This document shows positions 23,384 through 32,920 of a DNA stretch of 64,000 nt, one piece after another. The translations under genes and the position numbers were made by a program. Position 1 is the first letter of the stretch. Each line of letters starts with the position of its first letter. The DNA comes from an uncultured Chloroflexota bacterium. GTDB taxonomy: Bacteria; Chloroflexota; Anaerolineae; Caldilineales; Caldilineaceae. The stretch lies in the NCBI GenBank assembly GCA_903858085.1, contig CAIOHJ010000230.1, positions 32,315 to 96,314 on the forward strand, read 5' to 3'. A model generated the notes under the pieces. The model was not told the origin of the DNA. It saw only the letters and a list, made by a program, of their open reading frames with translations, and searched no databases.

Positions 23384-23941
23384 ATGGGTCTCGAAGAAAA
23401 ACTGCCTGAAGGAATTCTCACCACCCAGCTGGAGACGCTGGTCAACTGGAGCCGTGAAAACAGCACCTGGCCTCTGCTCTTTGGGCTGGCCTGCTGTGCG
23501 ATCGAAATGATCGCCACCGGCTCTGCCCGCCACGATATTTCACGGTACGGCTCCGAGCTCTTCCGCGCCAGCCCCCGCCAGGCGGATCTGATGATTGTCT
23601 CGGGGCGGGTCAGCAACAAGATGGCCCCGGTCATCAAGCGGCTCCACGACCAGATGTCCGAGCCCAAATGGGTGATTGCGATGGGCATCTGCGCCAGCGC
23701 TGGCGGCCCGTTCAACAACTATGCGATTGTCCAGGGGGTAGACAAGATCATTCCGGTCGATGTCTACGTGCCAGGGTGCCCACCCCGCCCAGAGTCGCTG
23801 CTCTATGCGCTCGACAGGCTGCGCGCCAAGCAGGGCAAAGAGACCTTCCGCACCTATGTCGACTTCAAGGCGCCGCCTCTCTCCAAACAGCCGGACGAAA
23901 TTTCGTCGCTCGAATCATTGCGCCGGCCCCAGCTGGCCTAA
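23384..23941 (+). CDS. nuoB: NADH-quinone oxidoreductase subunit B
   Basis: Carries the terminal [4Fe-4S] cluster N2 that hands electrons to quinone. 185 aa. The cysteine ligands are visible as LACCAIEM (paired cysteines), MGICAS and VPGCPPRPES. SRYGSELFRASPRQADLMIV is also conserved. It follows nuoA closely and precedes the nuoCD fusion by 16 bp. Confidence 0.97.
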   Translation: MGLEEKLPEGILTTQLETLVNWSRENSTWPLLFGLACCAIEMIATGSARHDISRYGSELFRASPRQADLMIVSGRVSNKMAPVIKRLHDQMSEPKWVIAMGICASAGGPFNNYAIVQGVDKIIPVDVYVPGCPPRPESLLYALDRLRAKQGKETFRTYVDFKAPPLSKQPDEISSLESLRRPQLA

Positions 23942-23957
23942 ATTCTCGGAGAACTTT

Positions 23958-25787
23958 ATGCTCAACGTTTCTCCACGCACGCGCGCTTATGAAACGCTGC
24001 CTGGCCTCAACCCGTTGGGGATTCCGGCGGTGGCCCCGTTGCCTTCCGGCGAAAGTCCGGATACGGCCCGCATCGTCGAACGTTTTGGCACAGCTTTGTT
24101 GGCGGCTGGCCTGCACAACGGCCAGCAGGTCGTCTATGTGGCGCCTGGCCAGCTGGTGGCGCTGGCCGAGTTTGTCCGGCAGGATCCGCAGCTATGCTAC
24201 GAAGCCCTGATCGACGTTTCTGCGGTCGACCGTTCTGAGTTGCCGGTCAGCGACCAGCGGTTCCACACCATCTACCAGCTGCGTTCCTACGCCCGCAAGC
24301 AGCATCTGACGGTGGTCTGCCCTTTGGCCGACAGTGGGCGCCCCTCTGTTCCCACTCTGGCAGGTGTTTTTGCCGGCGCCACCTGGCCCGAACGTGAGGT
24401 CTGGGATCTGATGGGGATCCGGTTTACTGGCCATCCTGACCCGCGCCGCATCCTGATGCCGGAGAGCTGGCCCAACCACCCGCTGCAAAAGCAGGTGCCG
24501 GTGGGCGGCGAAGAGGTGCCCTTCACCCTGACCTGGAGCGACCCCGAATTTGAATCGTTTGGCAAGCAGGTGCTGGCTGCAGAGAGCAAGCCCCCCGTGC
24601 TGCCGCCTGGCATGAGCCGGGAGAACATGATTATCAACATGGGCCCCCACCATCCCAGCACGCATGGGGTGCTGCGGCTGGTGGTCGAGCTCGACGGTGA
24701 GACTGTCGTCAACGTCGACCCCGACCTTGGCTATTTGCACAGCGGCTTTGAGAAGACTGGCGAAAACAAGCGCTACAAGGATTTTGTCTACTACACCGAC
24801 CGGATGGACTACCTGTCGGCGATGAGCAACAACATGGGCTACTGTCTGACCGTGGAGAAGCTGCTCGGCATCGCTGTCCCTGCGCGTGGCCAGGTGCTGC
24901 GCGTGCTCATGGCCGAGCTGCAGCGGCTTGCCTCGCATCTCTTCTGGCTTTCGACCCATGTGCTCGACGTCTCGGGCACAGGCATGGCGCTGCTCATGTA
25001 TGCCACCCGTGAGCGGGAGCGCATCCTCGATCTCTTTGAGATGGCCTGCGGCGCCCGCCTGACGGTCGGCTACATGCGCGTCGGCGGGGTCTCGCGCGAC
25101 CTGCCCCCAGCCTTCCTCGGCCACCTGGATGGGTTTCTCCGTGCGATGGCGGAGCGGATCGATGACTACGAGCGTATGTTGACCCATGGCCCGCTCTGGG
25201 AAGAGCGTCTGCGTGGGGTCGGCCATGTCTCGCGCGAGCAGGCGATCAACCTGGGGCTGACAGGCCCCATGCTGCGCGGCAGCGGCGTCGACTGGGATCT
25301 GCGCCGGGACGCCCCGTACGGCGGCTACGAGCAGTACGATTTCAAGGTGCCTGTCTTCAGCGAGGGCGACTGCTATGCCCGCTATCTGTTGCGGATGGAA
25401 GAGATGCGCCAAAGTCTGCGCATCATCCGCCAGGCGGTCGACCGCCTGCCCGACGGCCCCTTCCGGGTCGAAGACCGCAAAATTACGCCTCCCCCGCGCG
25501 CCGAACTCGACATCAGCATGGAGGCGCTCATCCACCATTTCAAACTGATGACCGAAGGATTTCAAGCGCCTCCAGGCATGGTCTACCACGGCATTGAATC
25601 TAGCAAAGGGGAGCTGGGCTTTTTTGTCTACAGCGACGGCTCCGCCAAGCCCTATCGGCTGCATGTGCGCGGGCCTAGCTTCAACAATCTTTTTGCGATC
25701 AGCAACATGAGCAAGGGCGCCATGCTCTCGGACATCGTCACCAACATTGGCTCGATCGATATCGTCTTGGGTGAAGTCGATCGCTAG
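23958..25787 (+). CDS. nuoCD: NADH-quinone oxidoreductase, fused subunits C and D
   Basis: One 609-aa protein: NuoC-like 30-kDa domain (about residues 35-185, with WPEREVWDLMGIRFTGHPD) and NuoD 49-kDa domain (about 225-609, beginning INMGPHHPSTHGVLRL). The NuoD part forms the quinone pocket with NuoB; the sequence shows LHSGFEKTGE, NNMGYCLTVEKLLG and the conserved C-terminal RAPSF-like RGPSFNNL. Start at 23958 with GGAGA 8 nt upstream. NuoCD fusion is known in enterobacteria and scattered elsewhere. Confidence 0.97.
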   Translation: MLNVSPRTRAYETLPGLNPLGIPAVAPLPSGESPDTARIVERFGTALLAAGLHNGQQVVYVAPGQLVALAEFVRQDPQLCYEALIDVSAVDRSELPVSDQRFHTIYQLRSYARKQHLTVVCPLADSGRPSVPTLAGVFAGATWPEREVWDLMGIRFTGHPDPRRILMPESWPNHPLQKQVPVGGEEVPFTLTWSDPEFESFGKQVLAAESKPPVLPPGMSRENMIINMGPHHPSTHGVLRLVVELDGETVVNVDPDLGYLHSGFEKTGENKRYKDFVYYTDRMDYLSAMSNNMGYCLTVEKLLGIAVPARGQVLRVLMAELQRLASHLFWLSTHVLDVSGTGMALLMYATRERERILDLFEMACGARLTVGYMRVGGVSRDLPPAFLGHLDGFLRAMAERIDDYERMLTHGPLWEERLRGVGHVSREQAINLGLTGPMLRGSGVDWDLRRDAPYGGYEQYDFKVPVFSEGDCYARYLLRMEEMRQSLRIIRQAVDRLPDGPFRVEDRKITPPPRAELDISMEALIHHFKLMTEGFQAPPGMVYHGIESSKGELGFFVYSDGSAKPYRLHVRGPSFNNLFAISNMSKGAMLSDIVTNIGSIDIVLGEVDR

Positions 25788-25820
25788 GCTGGCGTTCTTT
25801 TTTGGATCAGGGCAAACATT

Positions 25821-27800
25821 ATGATGCTATCTGAAGCAGTGCAAACCGAAATCAAGAAGTGGATGGATCTTTATCCTGCCGGCCGCCAACGCTCGGCGAT
25901 TCTGCCGGCCCTTTATGCAATCCAACGCACGTTTGGCTACTGTCCGGTGGATGCGCAGAACGAGCTGGCGGCCATGTTGGAGCTCGAACCAGCTGAAGTG
26001 GGGGCTGTGGTGGATTTCTACCATATGCTCCATACCGAGCCCAAGGGCGAGTACCATGTCGAAGTCTGCACCAATGTGCCCTGTATGCTGCGTGGCGCTG
26101 GCCAGTGCATGCACCATTTCGAGGAGAAGCTTGGTATCCACCACGGCGAGACGACCGCCGACGACCGCTACAGCCTCGACCATATGGAATGTCTGGGGTC
26201 TTGTGGCACGGCGCCGATGGTCTCTGTCACCGACCGCAAGAGCGGCCAGATCCGCTACTTTGAGCAGCTGGAGTCGGCGGGGGATGTGCAGAAGGTGCTC
26301 GACCTGGTGGCCCAGGGCAAGGCGTTCTCGACCCTCGAACGCTGGACCCCGCAGGGGGACCCCGAGCTGACCGGGCGGGCGGCTGGCCCCTACCGGATCG
26401 GGGGCATGGATCAGCGGTTTCTCACCGCCCGGGTCGGCAAGGCGGAGAGCCACACGCTGGGGACGTACATGGCCGACGGCGGCTATGAGACTGCCCGTCG
26501 GGTGCTGGTCGGCAGCAAACCAGAAGAGGTGGTTGAACTGGTCAAAGCCAGCGGGTTGCGCGGCCGTGGGGGGGCCGGTTTTCCTACGGGAATGAAATGG
26601 GGCTTTCTGGCCCCGGCCATGCCCCACTACCTCGTTGTCAACGCCGACGAGTCTGAGCCGGGCACCTTCAAAGACCGCATCATTATGGAGTACGACCCGC
26701 ACCAGTTGATCGAAGGGATCCTCCTGAGCGCCTTTGCCATCAAATCGGAACTTGCGTTCATCTATATCCGCGGCGAGTATTATTTCGGCTACACGCGGCT
26801 GGTCCAGGCGATCCAGGAGGCGACCGCCCAAGGGTTTCTCGGTGAGAAGATTTTTGGCACCGACTTCAACCTGCGCATTGTCGTCCACCGAGGCGCCGGC
26901 GCCTACGAATGTGGCGAGGAGACTGCCCTGCTCACCAGCCTGGAAGGGTACCGTGGCCATCCGCGCATGAAGCCCCCTTTTCCAGCGGTCGAGGGGCTTT
27001 ATGCCAAGCCCACCATCGTCAACAATGTCGAGTCGATCTGCAATGTCACCCATATTCTGCGCAACGGCGTCGACTGGTACCGCACCTTCGGCACGGAAAA
27101 GTCGCCGGGCATGCGCATTTTCTGTCTGAGCGGCAACGTCAAATACCCAGGGCTTTACGAGCTGCCCCATGCCACCCCGCTGAGCGAACTGCTGGTCCGC
27201 TACGGGGGGGGGCCCCAGTTCGACGAGCAGCCCTTCAAGGCTGTGGTGCCAGGGGGGCTTTCGATGAAGCTGCTGACCGCCAGCCAGCTCGACACCCCGC
27301 TCGACTACGAGGCTGTCCAGGCGGCCGGCTCTCTGCTGGGATCGGCAGGTGTGATCGCCATCGACAGCAGCCAGTCGATGGTCAAGGTGGCGCGGCGCAC
27401 CCTCAGCTTCTACCGCGAGGAGAGCTGCGGCAAGTGTACCCCCTGTCGCGAGGGGACCGGCTGGCTGGAGGACATCCTGCTGCGCATTGAAGAGGGGGGG
27501 GGCCGGGCCAAAGACCTCGATCTGATGGCGCGCATCACCACCTTTATTGCTGGCAAGAGCTTCTGTCCGTTTGGGGAAGCTTCGGTCTGGGCGTTGCAGA
27601 GCAATCTGGCCAAATACCGCGCCGAGTTTGAGCAGTACATCGCCCATACCAATCCAGAGAACGACTTGCCCGTCATTCCGATCCGACCTATCTACCGTCC
27701 TGATACGGGGAGCCCCAGTGTGGCGACCGACAGCACCTTCAGTCTGGTCGGCGAGTCGCCGCTCCATCGCGATACACCGGTGCGCGCCAGCGGCGACTGA
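25821..27800 (+). CDS. nuoEF: NADH-quinone oxidoreductase, fused subunits E and F
   Basis: One uninterrupted 659-aa frame joins NuoE (about residues 1-170) and NuoF (about 195-640), the NADH-oxidising end of complex I. NuoE shows its [2Fe-2S] ligands C83, C88, C124 and C128. NuoF has the FMN/NADH loop GLRGRGGAGFPTGMKWGF, NADESEPGTFKDR, GAGAYECGEETALL, and the [4Fe-4S] ligands ESCGKCTPCREGTGW with SFCPFGE. The linker holds WTPQGDPELTGRAAGPY. Separate nuoE and nuoF are the rule. A comparable fusion exists in HoxF of bidirectional hydrogenases, but the complete nuo operon here argues for complex I. Confidence 0.95.
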   Translation: MMLSEAVQTEIKKWMDLYPAGRQRSAILPALYAIQRTFGYCPVDAQNELAAMLELEPAEVGAVVDFYHMLHTEPKGEYHVEVCTNVPCMLRGAGQCMHHFEEKLGIHHGETTADDRYSLDHMECLGSCGTAPMVSVTDRKSGQIRYFEQLESAGDVQKVLDLVAQGKAFSTLERWTPQGDPELTGRAAGPYRIGGMDQRFLTARVGKAESHTLGTYMADGGYETARRVLVGSKPEEVVELVKASGLRGRGGAGFPTGMKWGFLAPAMPHYLVVNADESEPGTFKDRIIMEYDPHQLIEGILLSAFAIKSELAFIYIRGEYYFGYTRLVQAIQEATAQGFLGEKIFGTDFNLRIVVHRGAGAYECGEETALLTSLEGYRGHPRMKPPFPAVEGLYAKPTIVNNVESICNVTHILRNGVDWYRTFGTEKSPGMRIFCLSGNVKYPGLYELPHATPLSELLVRYGGGPQFDEQPFKAVVPGGLSMKLLTASQLDTPLDYEAVQAAGSLLGSAGVIAIDSSQSMVKVARRTLSFYREESCGKCTPCREGTGWLEDILLRIEEGGGRAKDLDLMARITTFIAGKSFCPFGEASVWALQSNLAKYRAEFEQYIAHTNPENDLPVIPIRPIYRPDTGSPSVATDSTFSLVGESPLHRDTPVRASGD

Positions 27801-27865
27801 ACCCACCAGGTCTCTCATTTTGTTGCATTGCGTGAACTTTTTCTGAACGAGAAGCGGATGAAGCT

Positions 27866-30397
27866 ATGACCGATCTTGTAACGCTGACTATCGACGATCG
27901 CCAGGTGTCCGTTCCCAAGGGGACGTTGGTCTTGGACGCGGCTGCCAGGCTGGGGATCGAAATTCCTGTCTTTTGCAGCCATCCCAAGCTGGACCCGGTT
28001 GCCTGTTGCCGGATGTGTCTGGTCGAGATTTCGGGTCCGCGTGGCATGCTGCTGCAGACCGCCTGCTCGGTGCCTGTGGCGCAGGACATGGTGGTCAAGA
28101 CCGCTACCCAGCAGGTGCGTGAGGTGCAGGAAGCCAACCTGGCTTTCATCCTGCTCAACCACCCGCTGGACTGCCCGATCTGCGACAAAGGGGGGGAATG
28201 CCCGCTGCAGGACCAGACCCTGCAGTTTGGCCCTGGCCTCAGCCAGCTGGTCGAGCCCAAACGGCTCAAGCACAAAAACCACCTGATCTCTGAGACGATC
28301 GTGCTGGACCAGGAGCGCTGTGTCGTCTGCTGGCGCTGTATCCGCTATCTCGAGGAGTGGGAGGACAAACCCCAGCTGGCGCTTTTTGAGCGGGGGGGCA
28401 AGACGCTGATCGACATCCAGGAGGGCCAGCCGGTCGATGCCAAGACCAGCGGCAACATCATCGACCTCTGCCCGGTCGGCGCCCTGACCAATCGGGTGGC
28501 CCGTTTTTCTTACCGTCCCTGGGAGATCGAGCGTACCCCCAGCCTCTGCACGCACTGTTCGTTGGGCTGCAACCTGCGCCTGGACACGCGCACCCACAAG
28601 CTGCGTCGTGTGGTCGGCCGCGAGAATATGCAGGTCAACGACCAGTGGCTCTGCGACAAGGGGCGCTTCGCCCACGGCTGGGTCAACGACGATGGGCGGC
28701 TGACGATGCCGCTGGTGCGCAAAAATGGCACGCTCACCCCTGCCTCCTGGAGCGAGGCGCTCGGGCTGGTGGCCGACAAGCTGCAAGCCGTCAAGCGCCA
28801 GCACGGCGCATCGGCTGTCGGCGCCATCGGCAGTGCCAAACTTTCCAATGAAAGCAACTACTTGCTCCAGCGTTGGATGCGCCAGTCGATCGGTTCCAAC
28901 AACATCGACCACCGCGACGGCGCCGACGTGGCTGCGTTGCCCACCGGGCTGCCTGCCCTGGCTGGCCTGATGAAGCCGCAGTACGGGCCTGCCCCTCGGT
29001 ACGATGTGGTGCTGCTGGTCGGGGTAGACCCGAGTGAAGAGTTGCCGGTCTTGGATGTGCACCTCAAGCGGGCTGTGCGCCGTGGCAAGACCCAGCTGGT
29101 CGTCGTCCACCCGCGCCAGATCGAGCTGACGCGCTACCCAGGTGCCTTTTTGCAGGCTGCTCCGGGCAGCGAAGTCACACTGATCAACGGTCTGCTGCGG
29201 GCTGTGGCAGAGCCTGGCTCTGCTGCCTGGGCGCTGGTCGCCGATGCCAGCGACCAGCAGGTCGAAGCGCTCTGTGGCGTCGCAGCTGCTGCGCTGCAAA
29301 AGGCGGCCGCTCTGTTGGCGGGCGCCCAGAACCCGCTGCTTGTCTATGGGCCGATGGCGGCACGCGGCGAGTCGGGCCCCCCCCTGCGCCAGGCCTTGAC
29401 CAACCTGGCGCTCTATCTGGGGAAACCAGCCAATCTGGCCTATGTCGGGCTGGAGGCCAACAGCCAGGGCTGTCGGGACCTTGGCGTCCTGCCCAATCGC
29501 CTGCCCGGCCACGCTGCCCTCGACGACTCGGCGGCAGCCAAGGCGCTGGGCAAGCTGTGGGGCTGCAAGCTGCCTGCCGCTCCTGGCAAAAGCTACAAAC
29601 AGATGCTCGACAGCGCCGGCGGCGACATCAAGGCGCTCTATATTCTGGGGGCCAACCCAGCCAGCGAACGCCCCCTCTGGGCGCAAACGTTGGCCAGGCT
29701 TGAGTTCCTGGTGGTGCAGGAAATTTTTCTGACCGAGACGGCGGCCCTGGCCGACGTGGTGCTGCCGGCAGTGAGCTGGGCAGAACAGGACGGCACCTTT
29801 ACCAATCTGGAACGCCGGGTCCAGCGAGCGCCCAAGGCGCTGAACAACCCGCAGAGCAAAGCGGCCCCAGACTGGATGATCCTGGACCATCTGGCCTCTG
29901 CTTTCGACGCCCCCTGGTCCCATGCCAACGCCCAGGCCGTCACTGCCGAGATTGCGGCTGTGGTCCCGGCCTATGCTGGCCTGACTTGGGAAGCGCTCGG
30001 CGACCAGGGGCTGCAATGGAATGGCTCTGGCCCGGCAGCCGCCTACGCCCGTGCCGAACAGCCGGCGCTGCCTGTCTCGCCGACAGACAGCCTGCAGCTG
30101 ACCGCCGGCACTGTGCTCTACGATGGAGGAAAGCTCTTCGGGTTGACCCGCCAGATGCAGGGGGGGGCGTTCGGCGCTGAGGTGCGTCTCCATCCCTCCG
30201 ACAGCGCCAGCCTGGGGGTCGGCGAGGGGGAGGTGGTCACTGTCAGCAGCCCCTATGGCTCTCTCCAGCTGACCGTCAAAGTGGACACCACGGTCAAGCC
30301 CGGGGTCGCCTGGGTCCCAGAGAGTCTGCCCGGGGCCCCGGTCGGCGCGTTGTTGAACGGCAGCGCGCAGGCGCGTGTGTCGATCCAAAAGAAGTGA
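27866..30397 (+). CDS. nuoG: NADH-quinone oxidoreductase subunit G
   Basis: Large iron-sulfur subunit of the NADH module; 843 aa. The N-terminal ferredoxin domain has FCSHPKLDPVACCRMCLVE. The His/Cys segment is HPLDCPICDKGGECPLQD, and the [4Fe-4S] motifs are RCVVCWRCIRYLEEW and NIIDLCPVGALT. A molybdopterin-oxidoreductase-like domain follows, starting with CTHCSLGC, a Cys set resembling that of the extra N7 cluster found in some bacteria. The C-terminal region is catalytically degenerate, as in the family. Spacers on either side are about 60 bp. Confidence 0.96.
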   Translation: MTDLVTLTIDDRQVSVPKGTLVLDAAARLGIEIPVFCSHPKLDPVACCRMCLVEISGPRGMLLQTACSVPVAQDMVVKTATQQVREVQEANLAFILLNHPLDCPICDKGGECPLQDQTLQFGPGLSQLVEPKRLKHKNHLISETIVLDQERCVVCWRCIRYLEEWEDKPQLALFERGGKTLIDIQEGQPVDAKTSGNIIDLCPVGALTNRVARFSYRPWEIERTPSLCTHCSLGCNLRLDTRTHKLRRVVGRENMQVNDQWLCDKGRFAHGWVNDDGRLTMPLVRKNGTLTPASWSEALGLVADKLQAVKRQHGASAVGAIGSAKLSNESNYLLQRWMRQSIGSNNIDHRDGADVAALPTGLPALAGLMKPQYGPAPRYDVVLLVGVDPSEELPVLDVHLKRAVRRGKTQLVVVHPRQIELTRYPGAFLQAAPGSEVTLINGLLRAVAEPGSAAWALVADASDQQVEALCGVAAAALQKAAALLAGAQNPLLVYGPMAARGESGPPLRQALTNLALYLGKPANLAYVGLEANSQGCRDLGVLPNRLPGHAALDDSAAAKALGKLWGCKLPAAPGKSYKQMLDSAGGDIKALYILGANPASERPLWAQTLARLEFLVVQEIFLTETAALADVVLPAVSWAEQDGTFTNLERRVQRAPKALNNPQSKAAPDWMILDHLASAFDAPWSHANAQAVTAEIAAVVPAYAGLTWEALGDQGLQWNGSGPAAAYARAEQPALPVSPTDSLQLTAGTVLYDGGKLFGLTRQMQGGAFGAEVRLHPSDSASLGVGEGEVVTVSSPYGSLQLTVKVDTTVKPGVAWVPESLPGAPVGALLNGSAQARVSIQKK

Positions 30398-30457
30398 CGT
30401 TGAACGACGGTGTAGCCGCCTGGCAAGGCAGTTGCCTGGCAAGCAGAGGACACAACG

Positions 30458-31450
30458 ATGGATTGGTTGAACCTGATTGTCATCCCAGTTGTGCGGTCGC
30501 TGGTGTTGATCTTTGTGTTGTTGACCGGTTTTGCCTATCTGACCTGGTATGAACGCAAGCTGCTGGCGCGTTTTCATGTGCGTTATGGGCCCAACCGGGC
30601 AGGTCCCAAGGGGTTGTTGCAGCCGGTTGCCGACGCAGTCAAGGCCCTCTTCAAAGAGGAGATCATCCCCGGCCACGTCGACAAGGTTGTCTACCTGCTT
30701 GCCCCTGCCCTGGCCCTCGCCCCGGCGCTGCTGATCTGGGCGGTGATTCCGCTGGGCAAAGATTTCCCTGCGGTGGCTGATGTTCCGATCGGTTTTCTGT
30801 GGATTCTGGCGGTAGCGGGCATCGAAAGCTACGGGGTGATCCTGGCTGGCTGGAGCAGCAACAACAACTATTCGCTGCTGGGGGCGCTGCGCTCCTCGGC
30901 CCAGATGATCTCCTACGAGCTGCCGTTGGGTCTTTTTCTGATCAGCATCCTGCTGCTGGCCGGCGATTTCAGCCTGGTGAACCTGGCGGAGGCGCCCCGC
31001 CAGTGGTGGGAATGGATCTGGCTCTGGATCATGTTTCCGCTCTTTTTTATCTGTGTGCTGGCGGAGACCAATCGCAGCCCCTTTGATCTGCCTGAAACCG
31101 AGAACGAGCTGATTGCCGGTTTTCAGACCGAATACGGCGGCATCAAGTTTGCCCTCTTTTTCATGGCCGAGTACATCAACATGATCACGACCAGCGCGAT
31201 CATGGCGACCCTCTTCTTCGGCGGCTACGCCCTGCCCTTTGGGATCGGCAGCGAAATCCTGCCTTGGTTGGGGCCCTTTATCTTGTTCGGCAAAGTGGTT
31301 GTGCTGCTCTTCCTGTTCATCTGGGTGCGGGCCAGCATCGGGCGCCCGCGCTACGACCAGCTGATGCACTTCAGCTGGAAGACGCTGCTGCCGATCAGCC
31401 TGGCCTATATGGTCATCACAGCGCTGCTCACAGTCTTCTTGAAAGCATAG
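30458..31450 (+). CDS. nuoH: NADH-quinone oxidoreductase subunit H
   Basis: Membrane subunit lining the quinone chamber; 330 aa, about eight helices. Conserved YERKLLARFHVRYGPNRAGP, SYELPLGLFL and ETNRSPFDLPETENELIAGF. The charged loop ERKLLARFHVRYGP and EYGGIKFALFFMAEY are typical. Ribosome site AGAGGA, 7 nt before ATG. Confidence 0.97.
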   Translation: MDWLNLIVIPVVRSLVLIFVLLTGFAYLTWYERKLLARFHVRYGPNRAGPKGLLQPVADAVKALFKEEIIPGHVDKVVYLLAPALALAPALLIWAVIPLGKDFPAVADVPIGFLWILAVAGIESYGVILAGWSSNNNYSLLGALRSSAQMISYELPLGLFLISILLLAGDFSLVNLAEAPRQWWEWIWLWIMFPLFFICVLAETNRSPFDLPETENELIAGFQTEYGGIKFALFFMAEYINMITTSAIMATLFFGGYALPFGIGSEILPWLGPFILFGKVVVLLFLFIWVRASIGRPRYDQLMHFSWKTLLPISLAYMVITALLTVFLKA

Positions 31451-31509
31451 CTGGCCCGCATACAGTGGCAAGCACGGATCGCAGTTTTTTCTGGCAAGGA
31501 CAAACCGGC

Positions 31510-31980
31510 ATGGCAATACGTGAATTTTTGAAAGGTGCAACCGAAATTGGCAAGGCGATGGGGGTGACGCTCAAAGCCCTCGCCGAGCAGCCGGTCACGA
31601 CGGAGTACCCGCGTGACCCCGTCCCGCTTTACCCACGCTTTCGCGGCAAACACGAGCTGCGCCGTTACGAGAACGGCATGGAGCGCTGTATCGGCTGTAT
31701 GCTCTGCGAGGCAGCCTGTCCGACGGGCGCCATCTATGTCGAAGCGGCTGAGAACGACCCGCAGCATCCGACGTCGCCTGGCGAGCGCTACGCCACAGTC
31801 TACGAAGTCAATCTGCTGCGCTGCATCTTCTGTGGTGACTGCGAAGAAGCCTGCCCGACCGAGGCGATCGTGCTTGGCCATGACTTCGCCATGGCCAACT
31901 ACAACCGTCGCGATTTCATCCTGACCAAGGCTGAACTGCTCAACCCGGGCGAACCCAATGTGGTGATCCGGCCCGAGTAG
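31510..31980 (+). CDS. nuoI: NADH-quinone oxidoreductase subunit I
   Basis: Ferredoxin-like subunit with clusters N6a and N6b; 156 aa. Two 4Fe-4S motifs are visible, CIGCMLCEAACPTGAI and CIFCGDCEEACPTEAI. The start at 31510 follows AAGGA by about 10 nt. A longer in-frame start lies inside nuoH and gives non-conserved sequence. Confidence 0.97.
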   Translation: MAIREFLKGATEIGKAMGVTLKALAEQPVTTEYPRDPVPLYPRFRGKHELRRYENGMERCIGCMLCEAACPTGAIYVEAAENDPQHPTSPGERYATVYEVNLLRCIFCGDCEEACPTEAIVLGHDFAMANYNRRDFILTKAELLNPGEPNVVIRPE

Positions 31981-32026
31981 CGGCTGCTCTCTCCAACCTG
32001 TGCGCTCTTTTTTAGGTGAGTCGCTT

Positions 32027-32539
32027 ATGAGCTTTGAAATGATCTTTTTTATCCTGGTCGGTGCGCTGAGCGTGGGGAGCGCAGTTGGGGTGGTCAGCAG
32101 CAAGGTGGCCGTGCACAGTGCGCTCTTTCTGCTCGTGCATTTTGCGACGCTGGCCATCCTCTACGTCACGCTCAACGCCCAATTTCTGGCGGCGGTGCAG
32201 GTGATCGTCTACGCAGGCGGCATCGTGATCCTGATCTTGTTTGTGATCATGCTGATCGGCTCTGCCCCTCTCGACACACGCGCCGGCTACCGCAGCTGGG
32301 TGCCGTACGCTGGCCTGGGGCTGGGGGGGGCGCTGCTGGCAGGGATCGGCTGGAATGTCCTGCGGATGCCTGCGGTGACGCTGAACCCAGATGCCAACCA
32401 GGGAGGGGTGCCTGTCGTGCTCGGCCTTCACCTCTACTCGCAAAACATTTTGCTGGTAGAATTGGCGGCTGTGCTGCTGTTGGTCGCTTTGCTTGGCGCG
32501 CTTTTGTTGGCCCGTCGGCCCAAGGCGGAAGAGGCCTGA
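32027..32539 (+). CDS. nuoJ: NADH-quinone oxidoreductase subunit J
   Basis: Membrane subunit, 170 aa, five helices. Includes the conserved AVQVIVYAGGIVILILFVIML, the pi-bulge helix known to move during coupling. Start at 32027 with AGGTGAG 5 nt upstream. 46 bp after nuoI and 70 bp before nuoK. Confidence 0.95.
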   Translation: MSFEMIFFILVGALSVGSAVGVVSSKVAVHSALFLLVHFATLAILYVTLNAQFLAAVQVIVYAGGIVILILFVIMLIGSAPLDTRAGYRSWVPYAGLGLGGALLAGIGWNVLRMPAVTLNPDANQGGVPVVLGLHLYSQNILLVELAAVLLLVALLGALLLARRPKAEEA

Positions 32540-32609
32540 CGCTGTACGTCCGGGCTTGTCTGTCTGTTCCCATTTTGTCGATCACCGTGGAGTTTTTGGG
32601 GAAGAAACC

Positions 32610-32912
32610 ATGGTTCCAACCAGCTACTATTTGATCCTGAGTGCCATTATTTTTGTGGTCGGGGCAGTTGGCGTGCTTGGCCGGCGCAACGCGCTGATCA
32701 TCGTCATGTGTGTGGAGATGATGCTCAACAGCGTCAACCTCACCCTGATCGCCTTTGCCCGCCAGTGGGACAACCTCAACGGCCAGGTTTTTGTCTTTCT
32801 GGTCATGGCTGTGGCGGCCGCCGAAGTGGCGGTCGGCCTGGCCATCCTGATCGCCCACTATCACCAGTCCAAGAGCACCAATATTGACGACGTCAACGTC
32901 ATGAAATGGTAG
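32610..32912 (+). CDS. nuoK: NADH-quinone oxidoreductase subunit K
   Basis: 100-aa membrane subunit with three helices. The conserved glutamates are in CVEMMLNSVNL and AAAEVAVGLAILI, which form part of the proton path. Start at 32610 follows GGGGAAG. A longer in-frame frame overlaps the nuoJ end and is not conserved. Confidence 0.96.
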   Translation: MVPTSYYLILSAIIFVVGAVGVLGRRNALIIVMCVEMMLNSVNLTLIAFARQWDNLNGQVFVFLVMAVAAAEVAVGLAILIAHYHQSKSTNIDDVNVMKW

Positions 32913-32920
32913 GAACGACC

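Noticed and set aside
27815..31540. A 1241-codon open frame antisense to nuoG and nuoH
   Set aside because: It mirrors high-GC genes with clear complex I motifs on the other strand, has no recognisable motif or ribosome site, and crosses gene boundaries.
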